Of a stretch of 64,000 nt of DNA, positions 17,761-25,890 are shown piece by piece. Where the stretch lies: contig PMHV01000017.1 in the NCBI GenBank assembly GCA_003156805.1, forward strand, positions 3,508 through 67,507. The letters run 5' to 3'. The notes below the pieces were generated by a model. It was given only the letters and a program-made list of their open reading frames with translations. It was not told where the DNA came from and did not search any database. Position 1 is the first letter of the stretch, and every line of letters begins with the position of its first letter. Both the position numbers and the translations under genes were made by a program. Origin of the DNA: Acidobacteriaceae bacterium (GTDB taxonomy: Bacteria > Acidobacteriota > Terriglobia > Terriglobales > Acidobacteriaceae).

Positions 17761-17817
17761 GGCACGGCTTCAGCCGTGCCGCTGCAAGTTCCATGATGAG
17801 ATGCGGGCTTTTAGCCC
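17761..17817. repeat. REP-like palindrome pair
   Basis: GGCACGGCT-TC-AGCCGTGCC at 17761-17780 is a perfect 9-bp stem. A second hairpin, GGGCT-TTT-AGCCC, lies at 17805-17817, 24 bases on. Paired GC-rich palindromes of this look are common in intergenic DNA of Acidobacteriota. They follow the S46 gene and may also end its transcript, although there is no T-tract. Confidence 0.65.
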
Positions 17818-17898
17818 CGGGGAATCGGTGCCGGGAGCTCCATCCGTTTCGCTCTTTTCAGCGAACCTCGGCACCCGTGAGGCGGTATCATTCTCCCG

Positions 17899-18030
17899 AA
17901 ATCCACACCCCCGCTGTGACATCCAACCTTGCCCTCCATTCGCAGTTAGCCCATTATTGTCAAGGCGGAGGCGGTAGATCCAGCTGGAACAAAATCGGAC
18001 GTAAGTCCTTTGTTCTCTAGATTTTGACCT
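17899..18030 (+). repeat. Dispersed intergenic repeat, copy B, left part
   Basis: Contains AAATCCACA, then TGTGACATCCAACCTTG at 17915-17931 (one mismatch to copy A), then TAAGTCCTTTGTTCTC from 18002 and TAGATTTTGACCT. It is cut at 18030 by the IS1595 element and resumes at 18805. If the insertion and one target copy are removed, the order of blocks equals that of copy A. Confidence 0.75.
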
Positions 18031-18804
18031 GGTAATTATCCCTTGACATCAAGTAGACGATATGGCATATTGTTTATGCCATGAAAGTTAAACAGAGCAT
18101 TCCCAAGCATTTGCGGCTCACCATCGAGGATTTTTTGAAGCGGTTTCCCGATGACGAATCTTGCCTTGAGTATCTGAAAGAAAAGCGCTACCCGAATGGC
18201 ATGGCACACTGCGCGAAGTGCAATCAAGAACGCAAGCACCATCGCGTGACCGGGCGTCCCGCATACGCTTGCGATTATTGCGGCTCGATGATCTCTCCGA
18301 TGGCCGGAACCATCTTTGAGCACTCCAGCACTTCGCTCAAGAAATGGTTCTACGCGATGTACCTCATGGGCAGCACTCGCTGTGGCATCTCCGCGAAACA
18401 GATTCAACGCGAAGTGGGAGTTACTTACAAAACCGCGTGGCGCATGTTTAAGCAGATTCGCTCGTTGCTGTCCGAACCTGACATGCAACTGGAGGGATCG
18501 ACGGTGGAGATGGACGAAACCTACGTGGGCGGAAAGCGGAAGAACAAACATGGCAATCGCGGCATCCAGCGTGGACGCGACAACGATGGCAAGACTCCCG
18601 TATTCGGCATGGTGGAGCGTGGCGGAAAAGTAATCGCTTGCGTGACTGCCCGATGTGAAGGCCGCGACTATCTTCCCGATCATTGCCGAACGCGCCCCAG
18701 CTCAAGGAAATATTTGACTTCGGCTGTCACTGCCTAGAATCCTAGCACTAGGTGGCCCTGTCACGGCTCACTAAGTATATACTTGATTTCAAGGGATACT
18801 TACC
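18031..18804 (+). mobile_element. IS1595-family insertion element with terminal inverted repeats and 8-bp target duplication
   Basis: Left end GGTAATTATCCCTTGACATC plus AAGTA and right end (complement) GGTAAGTATCCCTTGAAATC plus AAGTA match at 23 of 25 positions. Both ends are flanked by TTTGACCT (18023-18030 and 18805-18812), an 8-bp target duplication as expected for IS1595. The element is only 774 bp; its transposase has lost the C-terminal part, so it cannot move by itself but could be mobilised in trans. It split a copy of the dispersed intergenic repeat. Confidence 0.92.
18081..18737 (+). pseudogene. IS1595-family transposase, truncated
   Basis: DDE-type transposase of the ISXO2-like kind. 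Present: an N-terminal zinc-ribbon domain with CAKCNQ and CDYCGS pairs (about residues 44-75), a helix-turn-helix-like region (STRCGISAKQIQREVGVTYK), and the first catalytic Asp in VEMDETYVGGKRKNK. After VTARCEGRDYL the family sequence continues in another frame (PIIAERAPA) and soon stops; the second Asp and the Glu, with about 100 residues, are missing. The ORF ends as an unrelated tail at 18737. So it is a frameshifted and deleted copy. Confidence 0.88.
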
Positions 18805-18907
18805 TTTGACCTCTAAGTTCTTTGCCATCCAGATTTTGCGCGCTCTTTTTGTGAACCCCGCGCCCAGCAAGCCATTCAGAGGGGTGGGGGAGGGGGGGTA
18901 TACCCAA
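18805..18907 (+). repeat. Dispersed intergenic repeat, copy B, right part
   Basis: Starts with the second TTTGACCT target copy, then CTAAGTTCTTTGCC as in copy A, and ends with a G-run containing GGGGGAGGGGGGG and a TATACCC stretch, comparable to the G-run and CTACCCC that close copy A. Confidence 0.65.
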
Positions 18908-19042
18908 TTTTCCCAAATAAGTACCGGAAAACGAGCCAGGAAGCTGCCGTCGTAGCCGGAGCAAACGAAATATATTTGCGGTCGAAATCCACAGGCCAGG
19001 GATGGCAACACCATTGGATTGTGGAAACCGAGTAGGCACAGA

Positions 19043-19247
19043 TCAAGCGGGCCAAATGCCTAGCGCCGTCTTGCTAAGAATTTGCCGCCTTAGTCCAGGG
19101 CTCAGCGGCGGCGCCTGGAAGTCCTCGAGATTCTTCCTGACATCCGGCAGACCGGGACCGGGCCAGTCCGTGCCGAATAGCGTTTTGTCGGAGGATTTCT
19201 TCAAGACGGAGGAAACATTTGAGCAGAGTCCTCGGATTCGAACAGGG
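19043..19247 (-). pseudogene. C-terminal fragment of an amidohydrolase_2-type protein
   Basis: A minus-strand frame reads KSSDKTLFGTDWPGPGLPDV, then RKNLEDFQAPPLSPGLRRQI and LSKTALGIWPA before TGA at 19045-19043. The FGTDWPGPG motif carries the metal-ligand Asp found near the end of amidohydrolase_2 family TIM barrels. Only about 60 codons remain, there is no start, and the preceding DNA belongs to the xanthine dehydrogenase-like operon, which ends at 19248. Members of this family include aromatic-acid decarboxylases and lactonases, so the lost gene may once have belonged to that operon. Confidence 0.65.
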
Positions 19248-20231
19248 TCATGGTCTCGCCGCAGCCAGCACCGCCCGCTTGGTGAACACTCGGATCATCT
19301 CCCGACGATATTCGGGCGTGAGCGCCGAGGTGGTCAGTGGCTTTGCCGTGCGCGCAGCAAGATCGCCTACAGCGTCCGCCAGAGCTTCGTCAATGATCTT
19401 TCCGATCAGCATTTCCCCAGCTCGCTGCACCAGCAACGGCGCGGGGTTCACCGCCGTGATTGCCAGGCGCGCGTCGGCAACATGTCCGTTCAACCGCTTC
19501 ACCACGACCGCGACGCCAGCCAGGGGATAATCGATGGATCCGCGAACCCGCAGCTTGCGGTAAATACCTCGGTAATCCGCGGACGCCTCGGGCAGAAATA
19601 CGCGCGTGACCAGTTCGTTCGCCTCCAGCTTGCGGTAATTCTCTCCGTCCCCAGTGTAGAATTCGCGCAAAGCGATGCGCCGCGCACCATTTGGACCAGC
19701 GATTTCAACTTCCGCATTCAGACAAAGCAACGCGGGCGGCGTGTCTCCGGAAAATGCGGCCCAGCATTTGCTGCCACCCGGAGCCACGTGGCAAAGATTG
19801 CCATCCTTCTTGATGCAGAACCCGCAACCCTTGCGCCAGGTGAGCGACTGGTTGTACCAGAGGCAGCGCGTATCGAGGCAGATGTTGCCGCCGATTGTGC
19901 CCATATTGCGCAGCACCGGCGAAGCGACGGTTGCTGCCCCTTCGGTGAGCACCGGGAAGTGCTGCCTCAAGTACGCTGATCTCTCAATCGCGCTGAGTGT
20001 GGTCAGCGCGCCGATTTCCACCGCGCCGCTTGCCAGTGGACGGATTCCGCGCAATTCGGTAATGCCGCGCAGATCCAGCACAGACTCCGGCTCAAAGAGT
20101 TTTTGCCGCATCGACGGAATCAGATCGGTTCCGCCCGCAAGTATGCGGACGTTGCCTGCGTGCTTCGCCAAGAAGCTCACCGCTTCATCCGTGGCACGCG
20201 GCCGGAGCAGTTTGAATTGCGGAAGGCTCAA
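19248..20231 (-). CDS. FAD-binding subunit of a xanthine dehydrogenase-family enzyme, 4-hydroxybenzoyl-CoA reductase beta-like
   Basis: Medium (FAD) subunit of a molybdenum hydroxylase. It has the vanillyl-alcohol-oxidase-type FAD fold with ILAGGTDLIPSMRQ and the TIGGNICLDTRC segment. Between about residues 118 and 160 lies a cysteine-rich loop (CLWYNQSLTW, CGFCIKK, LCHVAPGG, KCWAAF) that ordinary xanthine dehydrogenase medium subunits lack; 4-hydroxybenzoyl-CoA reductase beta subunits carry such a loop and bind an extra 4Fe-4S cluster. The TTG start at 20231 overlaps the TGA of the large-subunit gene and has GAGG six bases upstream, so translation is coupled. Length 327 is normal. Confidence 0.85.
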   Translation of the reverse strand: MSLPQFKLLRPRATDEAVSFLAKHAGNVRILAGGTDLIPSMRQKLFEPESVLDLRGITELRGIRPLASGAVEIGALTTLSAIERSAYLRQHFPVLTEGAATVASPVLRNMGTIGGNICLDTRCLWYNQSLTWRKGCGFCIKKDGNLCHVAPGGSKCWAAFSGDTPPALLCLNAEVEIAGPNGARRIALREFYTGDGENYRKLEANELVTRVFLPEASADYRGIYRKLRVRGSIDYPLAGVAVVVKRLNGHVADARLAITAVNPAPLLVQRAGEMLIGKIIDEALADAVGDLAARTAKPLTTSALTPEYRREMIRVFTKRAVLAAARP

Positions 20232-22816
20232 TCCGCACCTCGCGCCGCTGCTGGCGCTTCTCGGCGCGCCGGATCCAGCGCATGCCGCTCCGGTCCCTTG
20301 CCCTTGAAGCAAAGTGATCCGCCGTGTTCCCGAAAGCGTGCAGGGGCAGTCGGATCGACGCCTTCCGTCAAGTTCAGACGCTTGGAGTTGTTCTTCGCTC
20401 GCAACGCTGCCAGCACGCGCTCGGGCGTGAAGGGCGATTCGTGCAGGCGAACGCCCACAGCGTCGTAAATCGCATTCGCAATCGCAGGGATCGTTGCGGC
20501 CAGCGATCCCTCGCTGCACTCCTTGGCGCCAAACGGACCTTCGGGATCGATGCTTTCCACGATAATCGGTTCGATCTCGGGCGACTCCACCGATGACGGG
20601 CTGCGGTATTCGAGCATTCCCGGATTCATCAGCATGCCGTCTTTCCAGACCATTTCTTCGGTGAGCGCCTGCCCCATGCCCATCCACACGGAGCCGATGA
20701 TCTGCCCTTCCACAGAAACCGGATTCAGCGCGCGCCCGCAATCGTGGGCCGCCCAAACTTTGTGAACCGTTACTTCGCCGGTTTCTTCATCCAAGCTCAC
20801 TTCGGCAACCTGCGCGGAGTAAGAGTATGCGGGCGATGGCCCCACACCAGCGCCTTTGTGTTTGCCGCCGCGCGCTTCCTGCGGAGGAGCATAAGAACCG
20901 GTCCCGGTGAGCGCGCCGTGAAAATCGATGGCGGCGACAACGGCTTCCTCGAACGTCATCCACTCCTTCGGACCTTCATCTTTTCGCTTTTGCTGCAGCG
21001 ATCCGCGCAGGATCTGGCCTTCGACACGACCGCTGACCGAAGCGCCCGCCTGCGTCACTTCCACCTCTTCAGCTTGATCCTTCTTTACGACGGGCGGGAC
21101 GCTTCCCTTCTTGAAGACGAGATCGTCGCGGAATACCAGCTCCTCCGCGGGACAGTTCATCTTCTTTGCCGCCGCGGCGGCAATCCGCTTCTTCACGTCT
21201 TCCGCCGCACGCAGCGTCGCATTGCCTGCCATGAAGGTGACGCGGCTGGAGTACGATCCGATATCGATCGGCGTCAGGTCTGTGTCGGCGGCAATCACTC
21301 GCACGCGAGAGAGGGAACATCCCAGCATTTCTGCGGCAACCTGAGCCGTCATTGTGTCCGATCCCTGGCCGATCTCGGAGGCTCCGGTATAAACCACGAC
21401 TCCTCCATCGCGGTCGATCTTGATGTTCACCGTGGAGTGCGGCATGTCGGAGCGGATAATCGAATTTGCCGCGCCGCTCACGTAGTGACTGCAGGCGATG
21501 CCCAGTCCGCGTCCCTTCGGCAGTTTGCCTTTGCGTCGCTTCCAGCCGGAGCGCTCGACGGTTTTCTCGATGCACTCCGGCAAACCGTAACTCTGCACGC
21601 GCAGTCCGTTCACCGTGATACACGGGGGCATAAGCAGATTACGCTGACGAATTTCCGCGGAATCAATCCCGGCTTTCGCGGCCAGTTCGTCCAGTTGCGA
21701 TTCGAAGGCGAAGCGCACGTTCACGGTGCCGTGGCCACGCATGGCGCCGCAGGCCGGTTTGTTGGTCAGAACCCGGTAGCCGTCGTATTGAATGTTGGGT
21801 ATATCGTAGAGCGCGCCCAGCAGCGCTCCGGAGTAAAGAATCGTGACCACGCCGTAGGAGCAGTAGGCGCCACCATCCTGCACCACACGCGCTTTCACAG
21901 AGGTAATGCGGCCGTCGCTCTTGATGCCAGTTTTCAGATCGATGATGGTGCGCGGACGCCCGCGATGCGCCCAAAATACTTCCTCGCGTGTATAGGTGAT
22001 CTTCACCGGAGCCTGCGCCTTGCGCGCCGCAACCGCGGCGATGATCTCCAGCGGAATCACTTCGCTCTTGCCACCGAAGCCACCTCCTACCAGCGGCTTA
22101 ATCACCCGGATCTGCGACATCGGCATTTCCAGCACCAGCGACAGCTTGTGCTGTAAGTAATACGGAACCTGGGTGGAAGACCACACCGTCAAACGACCCA
22201 GCTTTCCGGTATGCGGATCGAGTTCGAAGGAGGCGAGAGTCGAATGCGGCTCCATCGCCGCGTGCGTGACTTCATTCGCGATAAATCGCGCCTCGGCAAC
22301 GTGGACCGCTTCGGCAAAACCCTTATCCGGATCGCCGAATGCGTGGTGATAATCTTTTTCGAGGTTGCCCGGCTTGTTGTCGTGAATGAGATCACTCTGC
22401 GCCTTCATGGACTCTTCGGGATCGAAATAGGCGGGCAACACTTCATACTCCACGTCGACCAGTTCCATCGCCTTCTCGGCGATGGCCTCGGAAACCGCAA
22501 CCACGCACGCAACGTTATCGCCGACATAACGCACCTTGTCGAACGCGAGCGCATGCTCATCATGACCGACGGGAAGGATTCCGTAAGGATTCGGCGCGTC
22601 TTTGCCGACGACCACGGCAACAACGCCTTCGAGCTTTTCGGCGCGGCTGGTATCGATACGCTTGATCCGGGCATGGGGATACGGCGAATGCAGAATCTTC
22701 CCGGCCAGCATGCCTGGCACGCTCAGATCGTCGGTATACTTGCCGGCACCCGTAGTCTTTTCCGCCGCGTCGATCATTGCGGTGGGCTTGCCGATGATGG
22801 AGAAGTTGTTGTTCAC
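20228..22816 (-). CDS. Molybdenum-cofactor subunit of a xanthine dehydrogenase-family enzyme, 4-hydroxybenzoyl-CoA reductase alpha-like
   Basis: Large catalytic subunit (862 residues) binding the molybdopterin cofactor. Seen in order: N-terminal AEKTTGAGKYTDDLSVPGML, the Moco-binding VGGGFGGKSE, the AMRGHG loop, EIGQGSD, and near the C-terminus GPFGAKECSEG with the catalytic Glu. The family includes xanthine dehydrogenases, CO dehydrogenases, aldehyde oxidoreductases and 4-hydroxybenzoyl-CoA reductase; the neighbouring FAD subunit with its Cys loop and the aromatic-CoA genes favour the last or a relative. It is translated from a GTG at 22816. The 45-residue tail after RLNLTEGVDP is unusual and poorly conserved-looking. 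Confidence 0.87.
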   Translation of the reverse strand: MNNNFSIIGKPTAMIDAAEKTTGAGKYTDDLSVPGMLAGKILHSPYPHARIKRIDTSRAEKLEGVVAVVVGKDAPNPYGILPVGHDEHALAFDKVRYVGDNVACVVAVSEAIAEKAMELVDVEYEVLPAYFDPEESMKAQSDLIHDNKPGNLEKDYHHAFGDPDKGFAEAVHVAEARFIANEVTHAAMEPHSTLASFELDPHTGKLGRLTVWSSTQVPYYLQHKLSLVLEMPMSQIRVIKPLVGGGFGGKSEVIPLEIIAAVAARKAQAPVKITYTREEVFWAHRGRPRTIIDLKTGIKSDGRITSVKARVVQDGGAYCSYGVVTILYSGALLGALYDIPNIQYDGYRVLTNKPACGAMRGHGTVNVRFAFESQLDELAAKAGIDSAEIRQRNLLMPPCITVNGLRVQSYGLPECIEKTVERSGWKRRKGKLPKGRGLGIACSHYVSGAANSIIRSDMPHSTVNIKIDRDGGVVVYTGASEIGQGSDTMTAQVAAEMLGCSLSRVRVIAADTDLTPIDIGSYSSRVTFMAGNATLRAAEDVKKRIAAAAAKKMNCPAEELVFRDDLVFKKGSVPPVVKKDQAEEVEVTQAGASVSGRVEGQILRGSLQQKRKDEGPKEWMTFEEAVVAAIDFHGALTGTGSYAPPQEARGGKHKGAGVGPSPAYSYSAQVAEVSLDEETGEVTVHKVWAAHDCGRALNPVSVEGQIIGSVWMGMGQALTEEMVWKDGMLMNPGMLEYRSPSSVESPEIEPIIVESIDPEGPFGAKECSEGSLAATIPAIANAIYDAVGVRLHESPFTPERVLAALRAKNNSKRLNLTEGVDPTAPARFREHGGSLCFKGKGPERHALDPARREAPAAARGAD

Positions 22817-22899
22817 TGTGTAAACGAAACTCGCGTCGTCGCTACCATTGTTGTCATTCCGAGCAAAGGGAAGAATCTGCTTCTGCGTGGAGCGTAACC

Positions 22900-23391
22900 T
22901 TACTTAGCGGCAGCCAAACCTTGACGCTCCGCTTCAATCGCGGACTTGATCGCTTCATACATCTGGCTGTATCCAGTGCAGCGGCAGAGATTGCCGCTCA
23001 ATGCGCTCCGAACCTCGGCCTCCGAGGGATTGGGATTCTCCGCCAGCAGCGACTTCACCGTCATCATGAATCCTGGCGTGCAAAAACCGCATTGCGCACC
23101 GCCCCAGTCACCGTAAGCTTTCTGAATCGCAGCCAGGCTACCGTGCTCGCTCACGCCCTCGACGGTCGTAATGTCCTGCTCCTGACAACTCGCGGCCAGC
23201 AGCGTGCAGGACATCATGGCAACGCCGTCAACCAGTACGGTGCACGCTCCGCAGGACGACTCATCGCAGCCGCGCTTCGAGCCGGTGAGGCTCAGATCCT
23301 GACGCAGGACATCGAGCAACAGCGCGCTCGGCTCGACGGCAAGCTCGTGGGCGCGACCGTTGATTTTGAGTTCGATGAGCTCTTTTTTCAC
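22900..23391 (-). CDS. 2Fe-2S subunit of the xanthine dehydrogenase-family enzyme
   Basis: Small electron-transfer subunit with two 2Fe-2S clusters: a plant-ferredoxin-like domain with RGCDESSCGACTVLVDG and a later Cys in SCTLL, then a four-helix domain with QCGFCTPGF and NLCRCTGY. Length about 163 is typical. The start is placed at GTG 23391 (VKKELIELKING); the frame is open to a TTG at 23430. The gene leads the small-large-FAD set (gap 83 bases to the large-subunit gene), the order usual for hydroxybenzoyl-CoA reductase-type operons in several bacteria. The gap contains TGTCATTCCGAGCAAAGG, a short intergenic motif seen in many genomes. Confidence 0.9.
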   Translation of the reverse strand: MKKELIELKINGRAHELAVEPSALLLDVLRQDLSLTGSKRGCDESSCGACTVLVDGVAMMSCTLLAASCQEQDITTVEGVSEHGSLAAIQKAYGDWGGAQCGFCTPGFMMTVKSLLAENPNPSEAEVRSALSGNLCRCTGYSQMYEAIKSAIEAERQGLAAAK

Positions 23392-23457
23392 GATTCCAGC
23401 TTCGAGCGGCGAGCTGCGAGCTGCGACCAAGCGCGGTTGGCTCGGAGCTCACAACTT

Positions 23458-23778
23458 TCAGTACACTGGCACTTTCCCGTCCACCTGCCGCGACCAGGCG
23501 TCGATGCCGCCGCGCATGGACTGGGCTTTCTCGAATCCCTGCTGCCGCAGCCACGCGGTCACATTCATCGAGCGCACGCCGTGATGGCAGATGACAACGA
23601 TGTGATCTTCCGGATCGAGTTCCTGATGCGCCCGCGACGGCACGTCTCCCATCGGGATCAACCGCGCTCCCGCCATGTGCGCGGTTTCAAACTCCCACGG
23701 CTCGCGCACATCGAGCAGCGTGAGCTCGCACGCATCGAGCTTCGTCTTCACTTCCTCGGGTGTGATCTCGTAGTCCAT
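23458..23778 (-). CDS. Single-domain rhodanese sulfurtransferase
   Basis: A 106-residue rhodanese domain: LLDVREPWEFETAHMAGARL, then the active-site loop IVVICHHGVRSMN with the catalytic Cys, and GFEKAQSMRGGIDAWS. Such proteins carry persulfide sulfur. It sits inside the aromatic-CoA operon, between the hydratase gene (31 bases) and the Fe-S subunit gene. Enzymes of the xanthine dehydrogenase family need a terminal sulfur on molybdenum, so a sulfur-delivery role for the neighbouring enzyme is a reasonable guess, not shown. Confidence 0.88.
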   Translation of the reverse strand: MDYEITPEEVKTKLDACELTLLDVREPWEFETAHMAGARLIPMGDVPSRAHQELDPEDHIVVICHHGVRSMNVTAWLRQQGFEKAQSMRGGIDAWSRQVDGKVPVY

Positions 23779-23808
23779 GTGCGTTAATTATGTGTGCAGG
23801 CTGCGCGG

Positions 23809-24597
23809 CTACTTCCCTATCCACCTTGGCTGACGTTTTTCCGTGAAGGCCCTGATGCCTTCCTGCGCGTCTGCCGTTTTCATCAACTCTTCGAGATAGA
23901 TTTTCTCCGCCCGCGCCAGGCCTTTGTCGAAGTGCATCGCATCCCAGGCATAGATGGCTTTCTTGGCGACAGCGAGCGCCGCCGGGCTGAGATTCAGCAA
24001 ATGTCCAACGCAATCATCCACTGTTTCGGTCAGCTTCTCATCCGGCACGGCGCGATTCGCCAACCCCATGGTGGCGGCCTCGCTGCCAGTGATCGTCCGT
24101 CCTGTCAGAATCAATTCCGCAGCGCGTTTCTGCCCCACGAGCGCCGCCAGAGCCGTACACGCCACCGGCGGATAACAACCCAGTTTGATCTCCGGAAATC
24201 CCCATTGTGCTGGCGCCGTTGTATATGCCACGTCGCAAACCATGGCCAGCTCCGCGCCGCCACCCAGGCAATGCCCTTGCACGGCTGTGATCGTTACTTT
24301 CTTGCTGGCGATCAGCGCACGGATCACGGCGTGAAACTTCGCCAGCATCCCCTCGACCTTGTCAGGAGTGTGCGCCGGCACATCGACGCCCGCGGAGAAC
24401 GCCCTGCCTTCGCCGCTCAGCACGACCACAGAAACATCCGAACGTGCCTCGATCTCTCCCAGCGCCTGCGCCAACTCGTCCATCATGGCAATGTCGATAA
24501 TGTTGAGCGGTGGATGGCATAGCACAATTCGCGCCACCGGAGTGCCGATATCGACCGAGAGCCGAACAAGTTTTGATTCCGCGAATGTGGAGACCAT
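23809..24597 (-). CDS. Enoyl-CoA hydratase-family protein, cyclohexa-1,5-dienecarbonyl-CoA hydratase-like
   Basis: Crotonase-fold enzyme, 262 residues from ATG 24597 with AGAGG upstream. Seen: LCHPPLNIIDIAMMDELAQA, the oxyanion segment EGRAFSAGVDVPAHTPDKV, QGHCLGGGAELAMVCDV and FPEIKLGCYPPVA. The SAGVDV-HTPD pattern and the PEIxLGxxPP motif are like those of dienoyl-CoA hydratases of benzoyl-CoA degradation (Dch/BadK group) as I recall them; ordinary enoyl-CoA hydratases have GAD(I/L) there. So it probably hydrates a cyclic dienoyl-CoA. Sits between the BoxB-like and rhodanese genes in the operon. Confidence 0.8.
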   Translation of the reverse strand: MVSTFAESKLVRLSVDIGTPVARIVLCHPPLNIIDIAMMDELAQALGEIEARSDVSVVVLSGEGRAFSAGVDVPAHTPDKVEGMLAKFHAVIRALIASKKVTITAVQGHCLGGGAELAMVCDVAYTTAPAQWGFPEIKLGCYPPVACTALAALVGQKRAAELILTGRTITGSEAATMGLANRAVPDEKLTETVDDCVGHLLNLSPAALAVAKKAIYAWDAMHFDKGLARAEKIYLEELMKTADAQEGIRAFTEKRQPRWIGK

Positions 24598-24643
24598 GAT
24601 TTTCTCTGTGCCTCTGCGCCTCTGTGGCGAAAGGACTCTCAGT

Positions 24644-25819
24644 TTACAAATTGATCGCCGACTTTCTGACCTCGCCGATGCTCGCCAGCGGATCGCGCGC
24701 GCCGGTCTTCTCGGCAATCCATTTCTTCTCCGTCTCGATGATCTCGAGCAGCAACTTCTTGTCTGCCGCAGACGGCATGTACTCTTTCAGGTGTTCTTCA
24801 TAGGCGCGGTCGTCGAGTGGTTCGCCGGTCTGCGCGTGGAGCTTCTGTCCCGCCCAGCGCCCGATCTCGCGGTTGAACTTGATGTGCGGCGCGTACAGCT
24901 TCGGCTGGCCTGGCTTCAAGGCGCCGTTGAAACGTTCAATCAAACCCGCCACCTCGTCGCGGTACAGGTTTCGGTTGTAGTCGTTCAAATCGTCGAGGTC
25001 GGGCGCGTGCTCGTTCTTAGGCTCATCGTAACGGCCTTTGACGCCCCACACGTAAGCCCAGTGCGCCGACGAAGAATGGTCCGTGCCGAAAAGGTCGTAG
25101 GAACTTGAAATCCACTTGTTGAGATATTTCTGAATCAGCCAACCAGGGATCACGCCCGCTTCCACGATGCGCCGCAAGCCGTCGTTGCCCGTTCCCATGT
25201 GAAAGGCCTCTTCGCGCAGCATATACGACATCGACCGGCCCAGCGGAGCGAAGGCGGAGTACTTCAGCATCTGCAACTGGAATTTTCCGTCGCGATCGAC
25301 AAAGTCCGTGTAGGTGAAAAAATCCATCCAGTTGTCGACCTCGACGTTGAAAGCGCCCAGCAGCCGCTTGTTCTCGAAGGCGCGGCGCTCCAACATTTTC
25401 TGCGCCTCGACCTTGCCCGAATAGCCGAAGTGATCCATCAGCAGCGCGCACATTTGCCAGCCGTGACGCATTTCTTCAATCATCACGCGGGTGATGGCGC
25501 GGCGGTCCCAGTCGGTGGGCGCATTCTCGAGAAGGTTGCGCTGTTGCTCGACGCTGGCAAATTCGGTGTCGCCCTGGTAAACGATCATATTCATCAGCGC
25601 GTCGCGCATCTGCTGCGTAGGAATCTGGCGCAGGTTCTCCCACTTGCGGCGGCCTTTGTACGAGCCGAATTCGATCTCGTCGGTATCGATCGCGCCATAG
25701 AGCGTGTCGAAGTGGAAGGAATCGATGTCCTTGGTGTTGACGCCGATGTCTTTGCGCCAGTCGTTGAACATTCCGATCCAATCACTGAAGGTTCCAATTT
25801 TTGCTACTTTGCCCGGCAT
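24644..25819 (-). CDS. BoxB-like (benzoyl-CoA 2,3-epoxidase component B-like) di-iron protein
   Basis: Ferritin-fold di-iron monooxygenase of the BoxB/PaaA group, 391 residues. Iron-ligand motifs are complete: Glu in YQGDTEFASVEQQR, ExxH in VMIEEMRHGWQ, Glu/Asp region LGAFNVEVDNW, and ExxH in MLREEAFHMG. The strings GDTExASVEQQR and DRDGKFQLQ match BoxB, which epoxidises benzoyl-CoA with electrons from reductase BoxA. BoxB is usually about 470 residues, so this is a shorter form. No BoxA or BoxC gene lies in the window; electrons must come from elsewhere. Flanked on both sides by enoyl-CoA hydratase-family genes. Confidence 0.8.
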   Translation of the reverse strand: MPGKVAKIGTFSDWIGMFNDWRKDIGVNTKDIDSFHFDTLYGAIDTDEIEFGSYKGRRKWENLRQIPTQQMRDALMNMIVYQGDTEFASVEQQRNLLENAPTDWDRRAITRVMIEEMRHGWQMCALLMDHFGYSGKVEAQKMLERRAFENKRLLGAFNVEVDNWMDFFTYTDFVDRDGKFQLQMLKYSAFAPLGRSMSYMLREEAFHMGTGNDGLRRIVEAGVIPGWLIQKYLNKWISSSYDLFGTDHSSSAHWAYVWGVKGRYDEPKNEHAPDLDDLNDYNRNLYRDEVAGLIERFNGALKPGQPKLYAPHIKFNREIGRWAGQKLHAQTGEPLDDRAYEEHLKEYMPSAADKKLLLEIIETEKKWIAEKTGARDPLASIGEVRKSAINL

Positions 25820-25890
25820 AAGCTCATCTCATTCCTTATCCCTTCGACATCTAGTCGAGGCAATCGGTACTCGGTACCAAGTACGCGGTA

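Noticed and set aside
20744-22156. 470-codon frame antisense to the molybdenum subunit gene
   Set aside because: Sense strand carries a complete molybdenum-hydroxylase sequence; the antisense product has no motif.
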